Positions 45,435 through 49,806 of a stretch of 49,806 nt of DNA are shown piece after piece. The notes under the pieces were generated by a model. That model made no database searches. It saw only the letters and a program-made list of their open reading frames with translations, and had not been told where the DNA came from. Both the position numbers and the translations under genes were made by a program. This stretch comes from Caldilineaceae bacterium (GTDB lineage: Bacteria; Chloroflexota; Anaerolineae; Caldilineales; Caldilineaceae): NCBI GenBank assembly GCA_022821585.1, contig JAJEDI010000040.1, forward strand, positions 1 to 49,806, given 5' to 3'. Position 1 is the stretch's first letter. The number at the start of each line of letters is the position of its first letter.

Positions 45435-46679
45435 ATGCAAAGACAGTTAGTCAGTTCGACACCTCCGCGCGTGATTGGACGGCGCCTACAGGAAGCGCGC
45501 AAGGCTCGCGGCCTGACTCAGCAGGATGTAGCCGACTCCCTGGAAGTCGCCCGAACTACAGTTACCGCACTTGAAAAGGGCGAGCGGCGTACTCGACCGG
45601 ATGAACTGATCAAGATGGCCCGACTGTTTGGCCGGCCGGTGGGGGACTTCGTTGGCTTGAAGGACCCTGTTGCCAGTTTCAATGAGCAGTTGCGCGGTGC
45701 AGTCTCTAAACTGGATTCACATGAGGCCCAAGACGAACTGCGGCAGGCGATCGAGTCGTTTCAGCGCTTGTGCGAAGACTACCTTCACCTTGAAGCTCTG
45801 AACGAGACGCCTCTGGTTCGCAGCTTTCCGCCCCAATACCGAACAGAGGGGACCTCTCCTGAAGTTGCGGCGGAGGATGTGGTTTTGGCCGAACGACACC
45901 GACTGGCGCTTGGCGACGGGCCGCTCCCGAATCTGAGAGATGCTCTCGAGAGCGATGTGGGCCTTCGAGTCTTCTCATTCTATCTGCCCTCACCAGTGGA
46001 GGGTATGTACGTGTACACGGACGAGCTCGGCGGCTGTATCGCTGTTAACGCCCGTCATCCCTTGACGCGGCAGCGATGGTCGCTGGCGGGCAAGTATGGC
46101 CGCTTCCTCACGGACCGCTTCCGCTCGGAGGTATCCATGTTGGGCGGGGTTGGACGCTCACGTTTCGGAGGGCGCTTCGCGGATGCCTTTGCCCGCTGCC
46201 TGCTCATGCCGGCTACAGGTTTAAGACGGAGGTTCAATGAGCTTTCTCGTGCGGCTCACGGCAAGATCGCGGCTGCAGAGATCTGCCGTCTTGCCCATCA
46301 GTATTCCGTGTCCGCTGAAGCGATGATGCTGCGTCTTGAGGAGTTGCGTATTTTGCCGGTAGGAACGTGGGGGCGTCTGCGTGATGCAGGCCACCACATA
46401 CGGGAGGCACAGGGTCAGTCTGGTCTGCCTTCCCGTCGCCGTGACGAACGGAGTTTGCCTCTGCGCTACCAGTACCTTGCTGCCCTGGCCTACGAAGAGG
46501 GGAAGCTAACCGAAGGCGAGCTGGCCCGCTTTCTGCGGGTCGACCGCGTAGCAGCGAGGCGGCTGGTCCAGGAACTGTCTCGGTCTTCGTTACTCCAGGA
46601 TGAAGGCCAGGTCACCTCGATCTCCATAGATCTCAAGAGCAGCGTCGTCGGGGCGAAAGACCCTGTGCTCCACACGTAA
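45435..46679 (+). CDS. XRE regulator fused to an inactivated ImmA/IrrE-like domain
   Basis: 414 residues. Residues 12-70 are an XRE-type HTH (IGRRLQEARKARGLTQQDVA, then VARTTVTALEKGERR). Residues ~135-330 align by pattern with the COG2856/ImmA-IrrE Zn-peptidase domain, including YTDELGGCIAVN, ADAFARCLLMP and LAHQYSVSAEAMMLRLEELRI. The HExxH metal motif is replaced by AGKYGR at 218-223, and the Glu expected before ADAFA is Gly (FGGRFADAFA), so zinc binding should be lost. A further helical and HTH-like region ends the protein (GELARFLRVDRVAARRLVQE). ATG 45435 follows ACAGGAGG. Co-directional with a PIN gene 69 bp downstream; an antitoxin or repressor role is inferred. Confidence 0.85.
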   Translation: MQRQLVSSTPPRVIGRRLQEARKARGLTQQDVADSLEVARTTVTALEKGERRTRPDELIKMARLFGRPVGDFVGLKDPVASFNEQLRGAVSKLDSHEAQDELRQAIESFQRLCEDYLHLEALNETPLVRSFPPQYRTEGTSPEVAAEDVVLAERHRLALGDGPLPNLRDALESDVGLRVFSFYLPSPVEGMYVYTDELGGCIAVNARHPLTRQRWSLAGKYGRFLTDRFRSEVSMLGGVGRSRFGGRFADAFARCLLMPATGLRRRFNELSRAAHGKIAAAEICRLAHQYSVSAEAMMLRLEELRILPVGTWGRLRDAGHHIREAQGQSGLPSRRRDERSLPLRYQYLAALAYEEGKLTEGELARFLRVDRVAARRLVQELSRSSLLQDEGQVTSISIDLKSSVVGAKDPVLHT

Positions 46680-46748
46680 GGGACGACAGGTTCCTTCGAC
46701 GGTGTAACGATTACTCTCTACCGCACCAGACAGTAGAAGGAATTTCCA

Positions 46749-47321
46749 TTGGTGACGCGGCGTTTCGATTCGATCATTCTTGATGCCAGTTGCCTTCTCA
46801 ACCTCTATGCGACCGGTCACCTGCGAGAGATCGCTATCGCACTGCCCAATCAGTTCTGGGTCGCCGACTATGTGGCCGAACGCGAAGCCCTGTTTGTTTG
46901 TTGTCGCAGCAGGACTGATGGCAAGGAGGTGCGCGAGCCTGTAGATCTGAGTTCCTTTACTGAAGAGGGCCTGATTCAGTTGATGCGCCTGGAGGAACCG
47001 GTAGAGGAGGCCACTTTCGTAGCGTTGGCGGCTGAACTTGACGATGGCGAGGCGGTAACCGGCGCGCTGGCCTTTCACCGGGGATGCGCTGTCGCGACCG
47101 ATGATCGAAAGGCCCGCCGCGTACTTGGGCAGCTCAGTCCGCCGGTAGAATTGGTCTCCACCCTGGAAATATTGAAGTGGTGGGCGGAAGAATCCCGTAT
47201 CCCCAGGGGCGTACTGAGCGCGGCCTTGGCCGAGATGCAGTCGAACGCCAGCTATATTCCCGGCGTGCGCCATCCGCTTTACGAATGGTGGCGGTCGGTT
47301 GTAGGTCGATCAGGGAGTTGA
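46749..47321 (+). CDS. PIN-like protein paired with the XRE/ImmA-like regulator
   Basis: 190 residues with a PIN-type layout: first Asp in IILDASCLLNLYATG (Asp12), an ADYVAEREAL segment supplying Glu, LAAELDDGEAVTGALAF with the central Asp/Glu, and AVATDDRKARRVLGQL with the third acid. This differs from the classic VapC at 1586 and resembles the COG2405-like group often found next to XRE genes. The likely start is TTG 46749 (GAAGGAA upstream) or GTG 46752. The upstream gene ends 69 bp before, so the two are probably co-transcribed. The C-terminus extends ~45 residues beyond the PIN core. Nuclease activity is inferred. Confidence 0.8.
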   Translation: MVTRRFDSIILDASCLLNLYATGHLREIAIALPNQFWVADYVAEREALFVCCRSRTDGKEVREPVDLSSFTEEGLIQLMRLEEPVEEATFVALAAELDDGEAVTGALAFHRGCAVATDDRKARRVLGQLSPPVELVSTLEILKWWAEESRIPRGVLSAALAEMQSNASYIPGVRHPLYEWWRSVVGRSGS

Positions 47322-47358
47322 CGCGGCAGCTTTGGGCATGTTGTCTCGACATCAGGTC

Positions 47359-47769
47359 TCACATTGTCGGCACCTGCGTTTGCGCGGCCCGTCTGGCCGC
47401 TATCTTTCTGAAGACCAGCACTGCGGACAGGCCGAGCAGGCCGCCGAGCATATCGATGCCGATGTCAAAGAGGTTGTCCAAGTGCAGGACGCTCTGCCGG
47501 CTGAGGAGCTGGAAGCCCTCCTGGAGGATGGCGGCGACGAGGACGAGGGCCAGGGTGAGGCCGACGCGCCTGGCCAGCGTGCCGGACAAGCGCTGCATCA
47601 GGAGGGCGCCCAACACGGCGAAGAGCAGGCTGTGCATGAGAATGTGCATCCAGACAGGACTGAACAGGGTGTTGAAGATCCGGTAGGCCACCGGAGAGGT
47701 GCGGAGGAGCCAGGCCATTGGCATAAGGATGCCGATAGTCCAGAAGAGCAGGAACAGATTCCGTTTCAT
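47359..47769 (-). CDS. VanZ-like small membrane protein
   Basis: 136 residues with four hydrophobic segments (LFLLFWTIGILMPMAWLL; MHILMHSLLFAVLGALLM; RVGLTLALVLVAAILQEGFQ; IDMLGGLLGLSAVLVF). The acidic-polar pattern LQEGFQLLSRQSVLHLDNLFDIGIDMLGG is the VanZ-family signature. Family members raise teicoplanin resistance or act on envelope lipids, but most are uncharacterised. ATG 47769 follows AAAGGAGA; the frame is open to 47823. It stands alone, convergent with the PIN gene and divergent from bactofilin. Confidence 0.85.
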   Translation of the reverse strand: MKRNLFLLFWTIGILMPMAWLLRTSPVAYRIFNTLFSPVWMHILMHSLLFAVLGALLMQRLSGTLARRVGLTLALVLVAAILQEGFQLLSRQSVLHLDNLFDIGIDMLGGLLGLSAVLVFRKIAARRAAQTQVPTM

Positions 47770-47965
47770 TCTTCTCCTTTCCTTGCACTTTCCCCTTGCC
47801 GACATGGTAGAGGAGGTTGACAATCAGAGTAACTGCCGGGGATCGATCCTGGTTCCCGGGATGCCGGAATTGCGCCGAAAAAGAAGTGTCCGCCAGGTTG
47901 TCCTGAAGATGGTTTCAGATGTCCTGATGAACGGGGTCTCCCGGCCTAGAAATCGGAAGTCGGGG

Positions 47966-47994
47966 TTGCCCGGAACATGGGCCTGTGCTAGACT
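47966..47994 (+). promoter_or_regulatory. Candidate extended -10 promoter of bactofilin
   Basis: TTGCCC at 47966-47971 and TAGACT at 47989-47994 with 17-bp spacing and an extended TGC before the -10. No gene is seen between 47770 and 48166. Confidence 0.45.
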
Positions 47995-48166
47995 TCGCGC
48001 AGTAAAATTCATGCCTCGCTGCACCGCGATGAGTTCGCCCGTAAAGCAGTTGATTGGGGGGCTCTGGCGCTTACCGCGGTGAGGTCGAGGGGAAATCGTT
48101 TGTCGGTTGGGCCGCAGTTGCTTGCGGCCGTCGGGACAGCTGGCGGCGTGCGAGAGAGGATCACAG

Positions 48167-48607
48167 GTGTTTCGACGAAACGAACGGCCGCAGCCGGACG
48201 CGATCGAGGTCATCATCGGGCCCAGGGCCACCTATAACGGCGCGTTACGCAGCGACAGCAGCATCCGAATTGACGGTGTGGTAGAGAGCGGTCTGCTGGA
48301 AACGCTGGCCAATGTCATCCTGACGGAGGCTGCCCGCGTCAACTGCGAAATTCGGGCCCGCAACGTGAGCATTCGGGGTTATTTTGACGGTGTCATCCGG
48401 GCAGACCGCGTTGAGCTGCTGGCGGGCTGCTACGTGCGCGGTGCGCTTCATGTGAACAGCTTCCTGCTGGATGAGGGGGCTACCCTTGAAGGGGAACTGC
48501 ACATGCGCGGCGAGAACGCGGAGGAGCCGCTGGACCTGCCCACGAATACGGATACGGGGGTTGTCCTGCCGGGGGCTCAATCGCGGGAAGAGCCGGAGTT
48601 CAGGTAG
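48167..48607 (+). CDS. Bactofilin (polymer-forming cytoskeletal protein)
   Basis: 146 residues. The core, ~15-110, is the DUF583 right-handed beta-helix that polymerises into nucleotide-independent filaments: VIIGPRATYNGALRSDSSIR, IDGVVESG, VSIRGYFDGVIRADRVELLA and GALHVNSFLLDEGATLEGEL. The tails are short and disordered, as in other bactofilins. The start is GTG 48167 with GAGAGGA 6 nt upstream; the frame is open to 48107 with no ribosome site. Bactofilins help place envelope enzymes, which fits PlsY 120 bp downstream on the same strand. Confidence 0.88.
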   Translation: MFRRNERPQPDAIEVIIGPRATYNGALRSDSSIRIDGVVESGLLETLANVILTEAARVNCEIRARNVSIRGYFDGVIRADRVELLAGCYVRGALHVNSFLLDEGATLEGELHMRGENAEEPLDLPTNTDTGVVLPGAQSREEPEFR

Positions 48608-48727
48608 CGCATGCCGGCAACTTGCCCGGGACGAGTTGTGGAAGGCATGGCTTGTCCTCACTTTTGACGGGGACGGTCCGGCCTGGACCGCGTTTGTCAG
48701 AGCGCGAAGAGTGACTGTACCACTGCT

Positions 48728-49363
48728 ATGGACTTGCTTCTGATTGTCGCCGGCGCGCTGCTGGGCTACCTGCTGGGGTCGATACCGGTAGGCTTGCTGG
48801 CGACCGGACTATACGGTGTGGATATCCGCAAAGTGGGCAGCGGGCGCACCGGCGCGACCAACGCATGGCGTGCGGCCGGTCTGAAGGCGGCAGTTCCGAC
48901 GCTGTTGGGCGATGCGCTCAAAGGTGCGGCGGCCGTGCTGCTGGTCCGCTATGCGGCGGGGGCGTTTTTGCCCGAGGTGGATGCGATTGCAGTTGCGGCG
49001 GCGGCGGCGCTTGCGGGCGCGTGTGCGGTATTGGGACACAACTGGTCGCTCTATATGGGCTTCAAAGGAGGGGCAGGGGGCATTACGACAGCGGCGACCA
49101 TACTGGCGATTTCGCCGTTTATCGGCGGGGTCGTGTGCCTGGTGGGGCTTCTGTTGATCTGGTGGAGCCGCATGGCTTCGATCGGTACCTACAGCGTCAG
49201 CGTGACTGCGCTGGTGTGCGCGGTCGTTTTTGCTATCGCCGGTCAGACGCCCTGGCCGTATGTGATCTTCGGCCTCATCGCCTATGCGGCCGTCACCATC
49301 TCGCTCAGCCGCAATCGTCAGGCGCTCAAAGACGGGGAGGAGCGAGTGATTACGCTGTGGTAA
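48728..49363 (+). CDS. plsY: Acyl-phosphate:glycerol-3-phosphate acyltransferase PlsY
   Basis: 211-residue membrane enzyme making lysophosphatidic acid. Hydrophobic segments and motif order match PlsY: LLGYLLGSIPVGLLATGLYG, then motif 1 VGSGRTGATNAWRA (usually GSGNPGATN), LLGDALKGAAAV, motif 2 GHNWSLYMGFKGGAGGITTA (usually KGGKGVAT), and SLSRNRQALKDGEERV as motif 3. The lysine of motif 2 is Ala and the Asn-Pro of motif 1 is Arg-Thr, so substrate binding may differ. The ATG at 48728 is the family start. It lies 120 bp after bactofilin and may share its transcript. Confidence 0.88.
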   Translation: MDLLLIVAGALLGYLLGSIPVGLLATGLYGVDIRKVGSGRTGATNAWRAAGLKAAVPTLLGDALKGAAAVLLVRYAAGAFLPEVDAIAVAAAAALAGACAVLGHNWSLYMGFKGGAGGITTAATILAISPFIGGVVCLVGLLLIWWSRMASIGTYSVSVTALVCAVVFAIAGQTPWPYVIFGLIAYAAVTISLSRNRQALKDGEERVITLW

Positions 49364-49652
49364 TCGCCCGTTTTCAGGTGTATCCTTGACACTACTGCCT
49401 TGAATTCAGGGCATGGCGCTATGGACATAGTCGTTGAGTTTCTGTATATTATGGTGAAATCCTGCCATATCGAACATAGCTCACGCGAACAGGGAAGTGT
49501 TCAAACGCGAAACTCGCAGATATTCTCTTGCCTTCAAGCGTACTCCAAGTCAAAACCGGGAGCATGTCCTTAAGGTGTCGTAGCCGTCGCTCTCGCGAGC
49601 AGGCAGTTTGGGGTAGTTCACTTTGACGGTCAAGAATCAAAGGAGGTAACCA

Positions 49653-49806
49653 ATGGCTGAACGCAAACAACTGACAACGGCTCACGGGGCGCCGGTCGGC
49701 GACAACCAGAACTCATTGACTGCCGGCCCCCGCGGTCCACTTCTGATGCAGGACTATCAGCTCCTGGAGAAGATGGCTACCTTCAACCGTGAACGCGTAC
49801 CGGAGC
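49653..49806 (+). CDS. katA: Catalase, N-terminal fragment cut by the window end
   Basis: 51 codons are present. [20 protein letters not shown], then [20 protein letters not shown] and ERVPE is the very conserved N-terminal arm of monofunctional heme catalases, which convert hydrogen peroxide to water and oxygen. ATG 49653 follows an ideal AAAGGAGGT. The heme-binding part lies outside the window. The 49364-49652 leader shows no convincing promoter pair. An aerobic or peroxide-exposed lifestyle is implied. Confidence 0.9.
   Translation, partial: MAERKQLTTAHGAPVGDNQNSLTAGPRGPLLMQDYQLLEKMATFNRERVPE

Noticed and set aside
49449..49685. 78-codon minus-strand frame before the catalase
   Set aside because: Overlaps the catalase start and its ribosome site; no recognisable domain.

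Overview
The window is GC-rich, gene-dense bacterial DNA with no rRNA, tRNA, phage or CRISPR locus that I can see. The gene set fits a filamentous or aerobic member of the Chloroflexota (Anaerolineae/Caldilineae-like): a HerA-type ATPase, paired GlgC proteins, a bacterial SUI1 factor, tandem GT39-type membrane glycosyltransferases, bactofilin, abundant PIN and Uma2 proteins, and lipoproteins with a CAPxx start. This placement is inference from gene content; no marker for phylogeny was compared.

Layout. 0.3-2 kb: a HAD phosphatase and a VapBC-like AbrB/PIN pair with a good promoter. 2.2-9.5 kb: a complete branched-chain-amino-acid-type (LivGHMKF) ABC importer with an acyl-CoA synthetase-like ligase between livG and livH. 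9.5-11.7 kb (minus): LLM-class flavin oxidoreductase and PLP threonine dehydratase-like enzyme. 11.9-13.5 kb: metallophosphoesterase and methyltransferase overlapping by 4 bp. 13.5-15.9 kb (minus): HerA-like ATPase with a small upstream partner. 16.4-19.7 kb (minus): sugar ABC importer (binding protein, two permeases, no ATPase). 19.9-23.3 kb (minus): Uma2 nuclease-like protein with a 14-residue repeat tail, DinB protein, ASPIC/UnbV-FG-GAP lipoprotein. 24.0-28.2 kb: topoisomerase I with an embedded helix-hairpin-helix segment, followed by a possible PD-(D/E)XK protein and a small unknown. 28.4-31.9 kb: chromate transporter (minus) and CapA-like protein (plus). 32-36.3 kb: a protein with a duplicated HTH unit, AIM24, SUI1, and two GlgC paralogues of which one has lost its active-site residues. 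36.7-41.3 kb: two GT39 paralogues with a relic 3' tail of a third between them. 42-44.1 kb: two unrecognised proteins. 44.1-45.0 kb (minus): CitE-like lyase. 45.4-47.3 kb: XRE/ImmA-like regulator whose metal site is gone, paired with a PIN protein. 47.4-49.8 kb: VanZ, bactofilin, PlsY and the start of a catalase.

The intergenic DNA carries several dispersed, structured repeat families: a 25-bp hairpin (four copies, with compensatory changes), a ~300-350 bp composite element (two full copies and one rearranged copy), and arrays of a 7-bp unit RGTYAGT. Some of these have been recruited into gene ends. Both substrate-binding-protein genes are followed by a strong hairpin before the next cistron, which suggests a shared way of keeping binding protein in excess over the membrane components.

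The most promising candidates for something new are the XRE/pseudo-protease + PIN pair (45.4-47.3 kb), the catalytic + degenerate GlgC pair (33.8-36.3 kb), the topoisomerase I with a ComEA-like HhH insert and nuclease-like neighbour (24-28 kb), and the tandem-HTH protein (32 kb).
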